DNA of 64,000 bases from contig NZ_JAOSZE010000023.1 of assembly GCF_025630775.1 (NCBI RefSeq), positions 103,248 through 167,247 on the forward strand, given 5' to 3'. The DNA comes from Actinoplanes sp. KI2. Lineage in GTDB: Bacteria > Actinomycetota > Actinomycetes > Mycobacteriales > Micromonosporaceae. How positions within the stretch are numbered: position 1 is the first letter of the stretch; each line of letters starts with the position of its first letter. Of the stretch, positions 16,887 to 25,694 are shown one piece after another. The notes under the pieces are model-generated. The model ran no database searches. It worked only from the letters and a program-made list of their open reading frames with translations, and was not told the origin of the DNA. The position numbers and the translations under genes were made by a program.

Positions 16887-18539
16887 GTGAGCGACGAGGG
16901 CATGCTGGGACGGATCCGGAACGGGCTGATCGGGCAGGGGGAGGTGCTGGACGGGCCGTTCGGGCCGCGACGCATCACGTACGCCGACTACACGGCCTCG
17001 GGGCAGGCGCTCGACTTCATCGAGGACTTCATCCGCGACCAGGTGCTGGCCCGGTACGCCAACACGCACACCGAGGCCTCCGCGACCGGGGCGCAGACCG
17101 GGGCGTTGCGCGAGGAGGCGCGGGCCCTCATCCACCGCAGCGTCGGCGCGGACCCGGCGCACGTCGTGATCTTCTGCGGTTCCGGGGCAACCGCTGCGGT
17201 GGCCAAGCTGGTCGGGATCCTCGGGCTCCGGATTCCCGAGGGACTCGACGACGCGTACGGGTTGAGCGCGCACGTTCCGGCGCAGGAGCGGCCGGTCATC
17301 TTCGTCGGTCCGTACGAGCACCATTCGAACGAGCTCCCGTGGCGGGAGTCGATCGCCGACGTGGTCGAGATCGAGTCCGATCACAGCGGCCACGTCGACC
17401 TCAGCGCGCTCGCCGACGCCCTGCGGAAGTACGCCGATCGCCCGCTGCGGATCGGCAGCTTCTCCGCGGCATCGAACGTGACCGGAATCCTGACAGACAC
17501 CGACGCGGTCTCCCGGGTGCTGCGCGAGCACGGCGCGCTGTCGGTGTGGGACTACGCCGCGGCCGGCCCGTACGTGCCGATCTCGATGGCCGGCAAGGAC
17601 GCCGTCTTCCTGTCGCCGCACAAGTTCGCCGGCGGCCCGCAGACACCCGGCGTCCTGGTGGTCGACCGGCGGCTGATGACCAACCGGGTACCGACGATCC
17701 CGGGCGGCGGAACCGTGGCCTATGTCGATCCGACCGGCCACCGGTATCTCACCGACCCGGTGGCGCGGGAGGAGGGCGGCACGCCGGCCATCGTCGAGTC
17801 GATCCGGGCCGGGCTGGTGTTCGCGGTCAAGGACGCCGTCGGCGCCGCCCGGATCGAGGAGCGCGAGCACGAGTTGTGGCAGCGGGCCCGGGCGCGGTGG
17901 GGGTCGGCGCCACGGATCGAGATCCTCGGCGACCTCGACGCGCAGCGGTTGTCGATCGTGTCGTTCCAGGTGCGGGCGGGGGAGCGGTACCTGCACCACA
18001 ACTTCGTCGCCGCGCTGCTGAACGACCTGTTCGGGATCCAGGCGCGCAGCGGGTGTTCCTGTGCCGGGCCGTACGGGCACCGGCTGCTGGGGATCGACGA
18101 GGCGCACTCCCGGGAGTTCCGCGGGGAGATCGTCGACGGCTGGGAGGGCATCAAGCCGGGCTGGTCGCGGCTCAACTTCAACTACTTCATCACCGACACC
18201 GTCGCCGACTACCTGATCTCGGCGGTCCTGCTCATCGCCGAGTACGGCGCGCGGCTGCTGCCGGAGTACCGGTTCTCACCGCGGACCGGGCGATGGACCC
18301 ACGTCGAGCATGTCGCCCCGCAGGTGCGGCTGGCCGACCTGCGGCTCGGCGCGGACGGCACGGTCACGATGCCGCCGCGGGCCTCGGTCTTCGCCGGCGA
18401 GGACGCCCTGGCCGGCTACCTCGCCGAGGCACGGGAGATCATGAGTTCGCGGCCCGAGCCGGTCGACGGCGTACGCCTGGACCTGCCGGCCGCCTTCGAG
18501 AAGCTGCGCTGGTTCCTGTTGCCCGACGCCTGCCTCTAG
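16887..18539 (+). CDS. Class V aminotransferase / cysteine desulfurase-like PLP enzyme
   Basis: The 550-residue protein is longer than SufS/Csd types (about 400). It shows the class V fold: ITYADYTASGQAL, RYANTHTEAS, FCGSGATAAVAKLVG and the putative PLP lysine in LSPHKFAGGPQTPGVLVVD. A cysteine-rich SGCSCAGPYGHRLLGID follows and could hold a catalytic cysteine. The C-terminal 100 residues extend beyond the usual fold. No Suf partners are adjacent, so the substrate (cysteine, selenocysteine or other) is unknown. GTG start. The alpha/beta hydrolase starts on its stop codon. Confidence 0.85.
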   Translation: MSDEGMLGRIRNGLIGQGEVLDGPFGPRRITYADYTASGQALDFIEDFIRDQVLARYANTHTEASATGAQTGALREEARALIHRSVGADPAHVVIFCGSGATAAVAKLVGILGLRIPEGLDDAYGLSAHVPAQERPVIFVGPYEHHSNELPWRESIADVVEIESDHSGHVDLSALADALRKYADRPLRIGSFSAASNVTGILTDTDAVSRVLREHGALSVWDYAAAGPYVPISMAGKDAVFLSPHKFAGGPQTPGVLVVDRRLMTNRVPTIPGGGTVAYVDPTGHRYLTDPVAREEGGTPAIVESIRAGLVFAVKDAVGAARIEEREHELWQRARARWGSAPRIEILGDLDAQRLSIVSFQVRAGERYLHHNFVAALLNDLFGIQARSGCSCAGPYGHRLLGIDEAHSREFRGEIVDGWEGIKPGWSRLNFNYFITDTVADYLISAVLLIAEYGARLLPEYRFSPRTGRWTHVEHVAPQVRLADLRLGADGTVTMPPRASVFAGEDALAGYLAEAREIMSSRPEPVDGVRLDLPAAFEKLRWFLLPDACL

Positions 18540-19759
18540 TGAGCCTGATCCGGATCGCTCTCGCCGGCTGCGGCGCCCTGCTCGGTGCCGCCGTTCTGCT
18601 GGTCACGGTGGTCAGCCTCGGGCCCGGCCATTCGCGGGCCCAGGAGCAGGTCGGATACCTGTGGACCAACTACGGTCCGCGGCTGGCCGTGCTGTCCGCG
18701 GTCGCGGCGGTGGTGGCCTGCTGGGCCGCGCCGGCCGGGCGCGCACGGCTGGTCGTGGCGGTCGTGACCGGCCTCGCGCTGCTCGGCGCCACGACGCAGG
18801 TCGGCCGGGTCGTCGCCGCCACGGTGCGGGCCGGCGGGTCGGTCAACCTGCTGAGCGCGCTGGCGCTGTCGCCGGACAGGTCGCGCGACCCGGACGCGTG
18901 GGCGGTCTACCACCGGGTCGATGGCCAGGATCTGCGCGTCGCGATCTGGCTGCCCGCCGGCGCGCGGGCCACGGCCGCCAGGCCCTCCCCGGCATCCCGG
19001 GCGGAGGCGTGGTCGCCCACCGGCGCGCCGGTCATGTTCGCGATTCACGGCGGTGGGTGGATCGACGGCAACGGGACGGCGGCCGATTACGGTCCCGAGG
19101 CGGCCTGGTGGACGGCGCGCGGATGGCTGTTCGTGAGCGTCGACTATCGGCTCTCCAGCCCGGCCCGCGCCACCTGGGACAAGTCACCCGCCGACGTAGC
19201 GTGCGCCCTGACCTGGACCGCCGCCGCCGTCGCCCGCTATGGCGGCGACCCGAGCACGATCGTGGTCCGCGGCGACTCGGCCGGCGGCAACCTGGCCATC
19301 AACCTGGCCTACTCGGCCGCGCAGCACGCGGCGATCTCCGTCTGCGCCGGGCCGGTGCCGGTCCCACGGGCGGTGGTCGCCTTCGCGCCGGTCGTGGACC
19401 CGGAGAACGCCTACGACCACGGTGTGCCGCAGCCGGGCGCCGATCCCAAGGTGTTCATCGGCAACTATCTGGGCGGCCCGCCGCGGCAGTTTCCCGACCG
19501 GATCCGATCGATCTCGTCCGCGACCTACCTGTCCGCCGCCGCGCCGCCGACGCTGATCATCGAGCCGGTCGAGGACGGCTTCATCCCGTCCGAGGCGGTC
19601 TTCGCGTTCGCGGCCGAGGCCAGGGCGGCCGGCGTGACCATGACGCTCGTCCGCATCCCGACCACCAATCACTTCCCCGTGTACGCCGAATCACCGGCCG
19701 GCCAGGCCGACCGCACGATCACCGCCGCGTACCTGAAAGACCTGCTCGGTCAGAGTTGA
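18539..19759 (+). CDS. Membrane-anchored alpha/beta hydrolase (carboxylesterase-like)
   Basis: The GTG start shares its first G with the upstream TAG stop, implying coupling. The protein has about 406 residues. Two or three N-terminal hydrophobic segments (LAGCGALLGAAVLLVTVVSLG; LAVLSAVAAVVACW) precede an esterase/lipase domain. This has the oxyanion motif HGGGW, nucleophile GDSAGGN, an acidic EPVEDGF and His in TNHFPV. The active site is probably outside the membrane. The substrate is unknown. Its last 10 nt overlap the convergent isochorismatase-like gene. Confidence 0.85.
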   Translation: MSLIRIALAGCGALLGAAVLLVTVVSLGPGHSRAQEQVGYLWTNYGPRLAVLSAVAAVVACWAAPAGRARLVVAVVTGLALLGATTQVGRVVAATVRAGGSVNLLSALALSPDRSRDPDAWAVYHRVDGQDLRVAIWLPAGARATAARPSPASRAEAWSPTGAPVMFAIHGGGWIDGNGTAADYGPEAAWWTARGWLFVSVDYRLSSPARATWDKSPADVACALTWTAAAVARYGGDPSTIVVRGDSAGGNLAINLAYSAAQHAAISVCAGPVPVPRAVVAFAPVVDPENAYDHGVPQPGADPKVFIGNYLGGPPRQFPDRIRSISSATYLSAAAPPTLIIEPVEDGFIPSEAVFAFAAEARAAGVTMTLVRIPTTNHFPVYAESPAGQADRTITAAYLKDLLGQS

Positions 19760-20265
19760 GCGAGCACCTGCTCGGTCGTGCGCACGTCACCGAACCGCGG
19801 CAAGGTCACGGTGAGCGCGTGCTCGTGTTCCGCGGCCGTCATCCCGCTCATCGCGTCCGCCGCGAACACCACGTCGAACCCGTGATCGGCCGCCGCCCGC
19901 GCCGTCGACTCGACCCCCATGGTCGTGGCCAGCCCCGCCATGACGACGGTGTCGACGCCACGGTCCCGCAACCGCTCGGCCAGCCCGGTGCCGTAGAAGG
20001 CGCCGATCGTCCGCTTGACCACCTCGATGTCGCCCTCGCGCGGCGCGATCTCGGGCACGAACCCGCTGCCCGGCGGCTGTTCGGTCACGTTCGGCCGCTC
20101 GACCCGCACGACCACGACGGTGCCGCCGGCCTTCCGCAGCGCCGTGGCCAGCTCGGCGGTGCGAGCAACGACGTCGGCTCCGCGATGCGGCCCCAGGTCC
20201 AGCTCGACGATCCGGGGCATCAGGTCCACGGCGATCAGGGCGGTCCGACCGGCCACGAGCGTCAT
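19750..20265 (-). CDS. Isochorismatase-like hydrolase lacking the catalytic cysteine
   Basis: The 171-residue protein has the isochorismatase/nicotinamidase fold. Asp14 (IAVDLM) and Lys84 (VVKRTIGAFYGTGL) of the usual Asp-Lys-Cys triad are present. The nucleophile position in the GLATTMGVESTARAA motif (normally C before VESTA) is Gly117. It is therefore not a standard amidohydrolase; it might act on vinyl ethers like true isochorismatases, which also dispense with cysteine, or be inactive. It lies downstream of, and may be co-transcribed with, a small membrane protein gene 9 nt away. Confidence 0.88.
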   Translation of the reverse strand: MTLVAGRTALIAVDLMPRIVELDLGPHRGADVVARTAELATALRKAGGTVVVVRVERPNVTEQPPGSGFVPEIAPREGDIEVVKRTIGAFYGTGLAERLRDRGVDTVVMAGLATTMGVESTARAAADHGFDVVFAADAMSGMTAAEHEHALTVTLPRFGDVRTTEQVLAQL

Positions 20266-20274
20266 GCCGCGAGC

Positions 20275-20610
20275 CTACGGGTGTGCGTATTCGTTCCGAT
20301 CCGCGGCCGGTCGAGTGCGAGCGGCGGCGATGATCGCCAGCAGGCCGGCCAGGACGATCGGGAAGCCGATCGTCAGGATGGCGGCCAGACCCAGCCCGAG
20401 CAGCAGCACACCCGCGGCGATCAGGGCCGGCCGGCGGGCGGGGGCCGTGGGCAGCGCGCCGTAGAGGGCCAGCAGGGCGGCTACCGCGAGCCCGGCGACG
20501 AACCAGATCGCCGGGGAGTTGCCCTGCTCGTGGATGAGCCAGAGGTAGACACCATTCATCAGCAGGGCGATAGCGCTGGTTAGCGCCGCCCACAGTCGCC
20601 CGGAACGCAT
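20275..20610 (-). CDS. Small integral membrane protein of unknown function
   Basis: The 111-residue protein has about four hydrophobic helices (LWAALTSAIALLMNGVYLWLI; IWFVAGLAVAALLALYG; LIAAGVLLLGLGLAAILTIG; VLAGLLAIIAA) and a charged C-terminus. I recognise no family. It precedes the isochorismatase-like gene on the same strand. Confidence 0.65.
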   Translation of the reverse strand: MRSGRLWAALTSAIALLMNGVYLWLIHEQGNSPAIWFVAGLAVAALLALYGALPTAPARRPALIAAGVLLLGLGLAAILTIGFPIVLAGLLAIIAAARTRPAADRNEYAHP

Positions 20611-20678
20611 GCCTCATCGTGACAAACGGCCGGCGACGCTGTCGATCCCGTGCGGACCCGAGTGGCCCACCGGACAGT

Positions 20679-20709
20679 GACGGGCGGCCATCGACGATGA
20701 CCGCCCGTC
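20679..20709 (-). terminator. Hairpin terminator downstream of the subtilisin-like protease
   Basis: GACGGGCGG and its complement CCGCCCGTC form a 9-bp perfect stem around a 13-nt loop, 9 bp past the protease stop on the minus strand. Confidence 0.6.
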
Positions 20710-20717
20710 GTGAGGCG

Positions 20718-23700
20718 TCAGCGCACGGCGTACGCCCGGATGACCGTCTGGGTCACCGTGTTGCCCTTGGTGTCGGCCGCCGTGACCCGCAGGGACGCGA
20801 AGCCCTTGGCCCGCGGGTTCAGCACCGTCGCGACCCGGTGGTCGCCGATTCCGCACACCAGGGCCGGCCGCCAGGTCCGCCCGTCGTCGAAGGAGACCTC
20901 GACGCGCAGCGACCGCACCGCGCCGGCGGCCGAGCCCGGCTGCCGCTCGACCGTCAGCGGGACGTCGAACAACCGGCCGCCCGGCGCCGAGTTGGCCGCA
21001 TCCAGTCGCGGGCTGAACCGCACCGTCGTGAGCGGCAGCCGTGCGGCCTCGGCGGTGTGTCCGGACCGGAACGTCCACACCCCGCTGACCGAGGTGGCCA
21101 GCGTGTGTGGTGCGCCGCGGGTGGAAGTCGCCGTCAGCCGGTAGTTCGCGGCGCCCGGCGGCAGGTCGTAGTCGGTGCCCTCGCCGACCTTCGTGCCGTC
21201 CCGGTAGAGCTCGACCGTGTCGGCGTCGACCGTCGAGCCGCCCGGGTGGCCGCCGCCGTCGCCGAACATCGGCACCACCGCGATCAGATGGTCACCGTCG
21301 CGGGTCGCCCACAGGCCGGAGTACGGCGGCTGGGTGACGTTCGGCCCGAACACCGGAGCGTTCCAGTTCTCCTGGTACACCCGGCCGGCGTGCCGCGGCG
21401 TACGGCCGCTGACGTTGTCGCTGAGAATGGCCGGGAAGTCATCCCCGACGGCCGGCGACTGCTGCATGAACTCGCCGCTCCACGGCGCTTCCGTGTTCAG
21501 GTACTCGGTGCGGCGGAACGGGAGATCGAACGGCACGAACGTCATCCAGCCACCGCTGTTCTCGGTGTACTGCGCCATGTTGCCCTTCACGCCCTCGGCG
21601 CCGCTCGCCTCCGCCGCGAACGTGGTCCGGAGCGTCGCCAGCTCCCGGAGCCGAGGCGATCGGACCAGGCCGTGGAACATCCGGCCCGGACTGAAGTACG
21701 CGAGATCGACCGTGTACGGGCTGTTCCGGTACGTCCCCGCCGCACCCGGATCGGCGAACGACCCGGTCACGCCGCCCACGAAGATCGAGCTCGACGCCTC
21801 GTTGATCCGCCCGGCGTACAGCGTGCTGAAGTCGTCCCCGAGCAGACTCGCCGAGATCCCGAAGGCCGGCGCCGACCATTCACCGTCGACCGCGGCGAGC
21901 AGCGTCCCCGCCCCGGCCTGCGGCGGCTTGACCCGCACCGGAGCCGCCTTCCGCGCGTCCGCCGGGATCGTCAGGGCCTTGTTCACCTCGATCTGGCTGG
22001 CGACGACCATGCTCGCATCGGTCTTGCCATGGTCGATCCAGGCGAACGCGCCGTAGCGCCCCTTGGGCAGCCGCAGCTTCACGACCGCGTCGGTGCCCAT
22101 CACGTCGAACGACTCGAACGTGTCGAGATTGAACAGTCCCATGAAGTGCTCGCTGTTCGGCGTGCCGTCGCGGTTGGTGAACGCCACGCTCACGTCGTAG
22201 CTCTCCACCTCCTTGTCGACGCCGATCGGGGTCTGCACCCGCGCCCCGCCGGCCGCCGTCGCGGTCAGGTAGCCGCCGATCGGCCCGTCCGGCACGGCGT
22301 CGGTGCGGGTGTTCGCGGTGACCGTGGTCGACGCGGTCCCGCCGGCCGGCACGGTCAGGTGGGTGTCGGCGACCGAGAACGGCGCGGCCGGGGCGGCGAT
22401 GGTCAGGTTGACCGCGGAGGTGCCCGAGTTGCGGTAGGTGATCGGCCGGACGACCGGCTGGTCGTCGGTGTGCGGCCACGCCTGCAGCCCGAAGCTCAGG
22501 CTGCCCTGATCGGCCGTGATCGTTTGGGTGATCTCCCGGGCGACGTCGACCCGCCCGGCGCCCTGGTCGAAGGCGTTCACCCCGTCGGTCGGCTTCGCCG
22601 AGCCCATCAGCGTGTTCTTCCGCAGCCGAGACGACCAGCCCGGGTGTTCCTGGGTGAGTATCGCCGCGGAACCGGCGACATGCGGCGTCGCCATCGAGGT
22701 GCCGGAGAGCGCCACGTACCCGGCGACCGGCGCCGGATCGCCGATCGTCCCGTGCGCCGCCTTGGCGGCCACGATGTCCACGCCGGGCGCGGTGATGTCC
22801 GGCTTGAGCGCGTGGTCGCCGGTCCGCGGTCCGCGGCTGGAGAAGGGCGCCAGCTGGTCCTCGCGGTCGACCGCCCCGACCGAGAGCGCGTCGTCGGCGG
22901 TCGACGGCGAGCCGACGGTGCCCTTGCCGCCGTCGTTACCGGCCGCGATCACGAAGAGCGTGTCGTACTGCCGGGTGAGGTCGCCGACCGCCTGCTCGAG
23001 CGGATCGATGTCCGGCGTGTCGGTGCCGCCGAGGCTCATGTTGATCACAGGTGCGCGGGCCGCCGCCCACGCCATCCCGGCGAGGATCGCCGAGTCGTCG
23101 CAGAACTCGGTCGAGCACACCTTGCCGATCAGCAGCTTGGCGCCCGGCGCGACCCCCTTGTATCGGCCGCCGGAGGCCGCTCCCGTCCCCGCGATGATCG
23201 ACGCGACGTGCGTGCCGTGTCCCACCTCGTCGTCCACAGTGGGCGAGTCGGTGAAGTTCTCCGTCCCGGCGATCTGCCCGGCCAGGTCCGGATGGGTCTG
23301 GTCGATCCCGGTGTCCAGGATCGCGACCGTCACCCCGCGACCGTCGTAGCCGGCCTGCCAGGCGGCCGGCGCCCCGATCTGGGGCACGCTGTGATCGAGG
23401 CTGATCCGCCGCCGGCCGTCCAGCCAGACCCGCTGCACGCCATGGCCGAGCACGCGCCGCTCGCCCGCACCGGCGGTGAGCGCCCGCCACAGGGAAACGC
23501 GCTGCGTGACGTCCGCGCGGACCGCGAGGGTGCCGACCGCCGGGATGTCGCGCGTCACCCGCGCTCCGCCCGCGGCGAGCGCGCTGCGCGTCTCGGCGGC
23601 GCTGCTCCTGCCGTAGCCGACCAGCAGGCGCAGATCACTCCGGCCGCCGAGCTGGCTCAGGTCGAACAGTCGCTTGTCAACCTTGCCGGCCTGCAGCAGC

Positions 23701-23990
23701 GCGAGCGCGTCGGACGGGATGACGTACTGGTGCCCCCCGATCGCTTCGCGCAGAAACCGGATGTTCGCCCGCCCCGGGCCGCGCGTGACCGAGATGTTCC
23801 GGCCGTGCACCGTGACCCGGTCCCCGGTGATCAGCGTGACCGAGGTCGTCGTCCCCGGCGGCGCGGCCGCACCGGCGGTCGTGCCCGCGGCCGTGCCACT
23901 CCCGGCCGGAGCGGCGGCCGCCGGGGCGGACAGCCCGGCGACTCCCAGTGTCGTCACCAGCATGACGGCGTGCAGTCTTCGTCGACGCAT
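20718..23990 (-). CDS. Secreted S8 (subtilisin-like) serine protease, multidomain
   Basis: The 1090-residue protein starts with a signal peptide (MRRRRLHAVMLVTTLGVAGLSAPAAA) and a propeptide. The S8 domain runs from about residue 195 with catalytic Asp226 (VAILDTGID), His258 (GHGTHVASI) and Ser432 (SGTSMATPHVAG). A further 600 residues form beta-rich extracellular domains with a C-terminal fibronectin-like segment. The GGGAGG ribosome site lies 5 nt before the ATG. It is a typical actinomycete exoprotease for protein scavenging. Long frames on the opposite strand are shadows. Confidence 0.95.
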   Translation of the reverse strand: MRRRRLHAVMLVTTLGVAGLSAPAAAAPAGSGTAAGTTAGAAAPPGTTTSVTLITGDRVTVHGRNISVTRGPGRANIRFLREAIGGHQYVIPSDALALLQAGKVDKRLFDLSQLGGRSDLRLLVGYGRSSAAETRSALAAGGARVTRDIPAVGTLAVRADVTQRVSLWRALTAGAGERRVLGHGVQRVWLDGRRRISLDHSVPQIGAPAAWQAGYDGRGVTVAILDTGIDQTHPDLAGQIAGTENFTDSPTVDDEVGHGTHVASIIAGTGAASGGRYKGVAPGAKLLIGKVCSTEFCDDSAILAGMAWAAARAPVINMSLGGTDTPDIDPLEQAVGDLTRQYDTLFVIAAGNDGGKGTVGSPSTADDALSVGAVDREDQLAPFSSRGPRTGDHALKPDITAPGVDIVAAKAAHGTIGDPAPVAGYVALSGTSMATPHVAGSAAILTQEHPGWSSRLRKNTLMGSAKPTDGVNAFDQGAGRVDVAREITQTITADQGSLSFGLQAWPHTDDQPVVRPITYRNSGTSAVNLTIAAPAAPFSVADTHLTVPAGGTASTTVTANTRTDAVPDGPIGGYLTATAAGGARVQTPIGVDKEVESYDVSVAFTNRDGTPNSEHFMGLFNLDTFESFDVMGTDAVVKLRLPKGRYGAFAWIDHGKTDASMVVASQIEVNKALTIPADARKAAPVRVKPPQAGAGTLLAAVDGEWSAPAFGISASLLGDDFSTLYAGRINEASSSIFVGGVTGSFADPGAAGTYRNSPYTVDLAYFSPGRMFHGLVRSPRLRELATLRTTFAAEASGAEGVKGNMAQYTENSGGWMTFVPFDLPFRRTEYLNTEAPWSGEFMQQSPAVGDDFPAILSDNVSGRTPRHAGRVYQENWNAPVFGPNVTQPPYSGLWATRDGDHLIAVVPMFGDGGGHPGGSTVDADTVELYRDGTKVGEGTDYDLPPGAANYRLTATSTRGAPHTLATSVSGVWTFRSGHTAEAARLPLTTVRFSPRLDAANSAPGGRLFDVPLTVERQPGSAAGAVRSLRVEVSFDDGRTWRPALVCGIGDHRVATVLNPRAKGFASLRVTAADTKGNTVTQTVIRAYAVR

Positions 23991-24050
23991 CTATGCCTCC
24001 CGTTCCGGGCGCCTCCCGGATACGCATAGACCCTTTCAAATGCATGCAAG

Positions 24051-24614
24051 CTAAATCGGCGTGCGCCCGAGAAAGGCCAGCAACTGATCGCCCGGCGGCG
24101 CGTCCCCGGGCACCGCCACCGGCCGGCCGAACCGTCCCGGCCGATCGCCCGCCCGGATCAGCACGACCGCCAGATCGAGCAGTTCGTCGGCGAGGTCGGC
24201 CGGGATCGGGCGGTCGGCCCGGCAGGTGCGGGCCACGTCCCACCCGTGCACCGCGAGCTCGATCGCACCCGCTCCGGCCACCAACGGGGTGCTCAGGTGC
24301 GCCTGCTCCACCCGTACGAGGGAAGCGCCGCAGGCCCGAGCCCAGGCACCCACCAAGCGCGACGCCCGCTCCCGCACCCGGGGAAGGACGTCGCCGGCCT
24401 CGGCCGGCGGCCGCATCGTGACCCGCCCGACGGTCACCGCCTCCTCCAGCGCGGCCATCGAGTCGATCACGTGTTCCAGCAGGTCGCGCAGGTTCCAACC
24501 GGCGCACGGCGTGGGCCGGGCCAGCATCGGCGGCGCGGCGAGGGTGACGCTGCCCAGGCAATACGCGACCGACCGTTCCAGGGCGGCCACTCCGGCCCGC
24601 AGCGCCGTGTCCAT
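24051..24614 (-). CDS. TIGR03086/DinB-type metal-binding (MDMPI-like) protein
   Basis: The 187-residue protein has the four-helix N-terminal domain of mycothiol-dependent maleylpyruvate isomerase relatives. The motif TPCAGWNLRDLLEHVIDSM carries metal-ligand histidine, and AIELAVHGWDVAR carries another. Substrates of this branch are mostly unknown. Its ATG is 1 nt after the stop of the upstream ECF sigma gene, so the pair is almost certainly co-translated. Confidence 0.85.
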   Translation of the reverse strand: MDTALRAGVAALERSVAYCLGSVTLAAPPMLARPTPCAGWNLRDLLEHVIDSMAALEEAVTVGRVTMRPPAEAGDVLPRVRERASRLVGAWARACGASLVRVEQAHLSTPLVAGAGAIELAVHGWDVARTCRADRPIPADLADELLDLAVVLIRAGDRPGRFGRPVAVPGDAPPGDQLLAFLGRTPI

Positions 24615-24615
24615 C

Positions 24616-25569
24616 TCAGACCGGAATCGTCTCGGGCAACCCGAAAGTCGCGAACAGCCGCAGGTCGAAGAAGCACGACACGTGACTGACGCCCTGCGGG
24701 GTCAACGTCAGCACGGGCAGGTTGAACGGCCGGTAGAGGTCGCCGTCGCGCATGTAGAGGCCGAACGCGAACTGGCCGTTCGCCCGGGTCGGGATCAGTT
24801 TCATGTCGCCCGGGCCCTCGGCCGGGCAGCGGGTGTCGACCAGCCGGGCAATGTCCTCGGGGCCCTGGTACCAGCCGGTGAACGGCGGCATCTCCCAGAC
24901 GGAGTCCTTGGTGAAGATGTCGACAAGCGCCTTGATGTCCTTCGCCTCGAACGCGGCCACGAACCGATCCAGGAGCTCACGCTGCTCGGATTCGGTCGGT
25001 TCACTCACCTCGTCGACCGAGACCGTCGCCTGCTGCACCTGCGCGCGGGCCCGCTGCAGGGCGCTGTTCACCGATGCCGTGGTCATCTCGAGCATCTCGC
25101 CGACCTCGGCGGCCGGCCACTGCAGGACGTCGCGCAGGATCAGCACCGCTCGCTGCCGCGGTGGCAGGAACTGCATGGCCGCGACCACCGCGAGCCGAAT
25201 GCTCTCCCGGCCGGTCACGACCGCGGCCGGGTCGTCGCTGACCAGCGAGTCGGGCATCGGCTCGAGCCACGGCACCTCGCGCCGCTCGATCAGTGCCTCG
25301 GCCGGGTCCGAGCTCGGCGCGCCCAGACCGATCGGCAACGGTCGACGACTGCGCGACTCCAGCGCGTTCAGGCAGGCGTTCGTCGCGATCCGATGCAGCC
25401 ACGTCCGCATCGAGGACCGGCCCTCGAACCGGTCGTACGAGCGCCACGCCCGCACGTATGTCTCCTGCACCAGGTCCTCGGCGTCGTAGACCGAGCCGAG
25501 CATCTGGTAGCAGTGAGCGAGCAGCTCCCGCCGGTAGGGATCCGCCTGCCGAACGAACTCGGCGTCCAC
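24616..25569 (-). CDS. ECF sigma factor with C-terminal SnoaL-like domain (SigG-like group)
   Basis: The start is set at GTG 25569, because AGGAGGAGG sits 7 nt upstream; an ATG at 25617 lies within an inverted repeat. The protein has about 317 residues. Sigma region 2 is LLAHCYQMLGSVYDAEDLVQETYVRAWRSYDRFEGR and region 4 is LPPRQRAVLILRDVLQWPAAEVGEMLEMTTASVNSALQRARA. A SnoaL/NTF2-like domain of about 110 residues follows; in this sigma group it regulates activity in place of a separate anti-sigma factor. The DinB gene follows directly. A divergent MFS pump is a plausible target. Confidence 0.92.
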   Translation of the reverse strand: MDAEFVRQADPYRRELLAHCYQMLGSVYDAEDLVQETYVRAWRSYDRFEGRSSMRTWLHRIATNACLNALESRSRRPLPIGLGAPSSDPAEALIERREVPWLEPMPDSLVSDDPAAVVTGRESIRLAVVAAMQFLPPRQRAVLILRDVLQWPAAEVGEMLEMTTASVNSALQRARAQVQQATVSVDEVSEPTESEQRELLDRFVAAFEAKDIKALVDIFTKDSVWEMPPFTGWYQGPEDIARLVDTRCPAEGPGDMKLIPTRANGQFAFGLYMRDGDLYRPFNLPVLTLTPQGVSHVSCFFDLRLFATFGLPETIPV

Positions 25570-25608
25570 CGCGCCACCTCCTCCTGGATACCGACCGGGC
25601 TCCGGCGT

Positions 25609-25639
25609 GGAACTCATCGCTGTTCCGGCGATGAGTTCC
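25609..25639. promoter_or_regulatory. 12-bp perfect inverted repeat between sigma factor and MFS pump
   Basis: GGAACTCATCGC and its exact complement GCGATGAGTTCC flank a 7-bp spacer. Each arm starts with GGAAC on one strand, the -35 sequence favoured by many ECF sigma factors, so this may be a symmetric divergent promoter element or an operator. It lies 40-70 nt upstream of the sigma factor's GTG. Confidence 0.65.
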
Positions 25640-25694
25640 GGCGGCCGGGCCGGTCTGTCCTGGCGATCGTAATGAGTGAGGGAGGTCGGCGGCC

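Noticed and set aside
20619..24029. An 1136-codon open frame on the plus strand opposite the S8 protease
   Set aside because: It is arginine/glycine/proline-rich, lacks domains and mirrors codon bias of the minus-strand protease, whose catalytic triad and signal peptide are clear. A typical high-GC antisense shadow.
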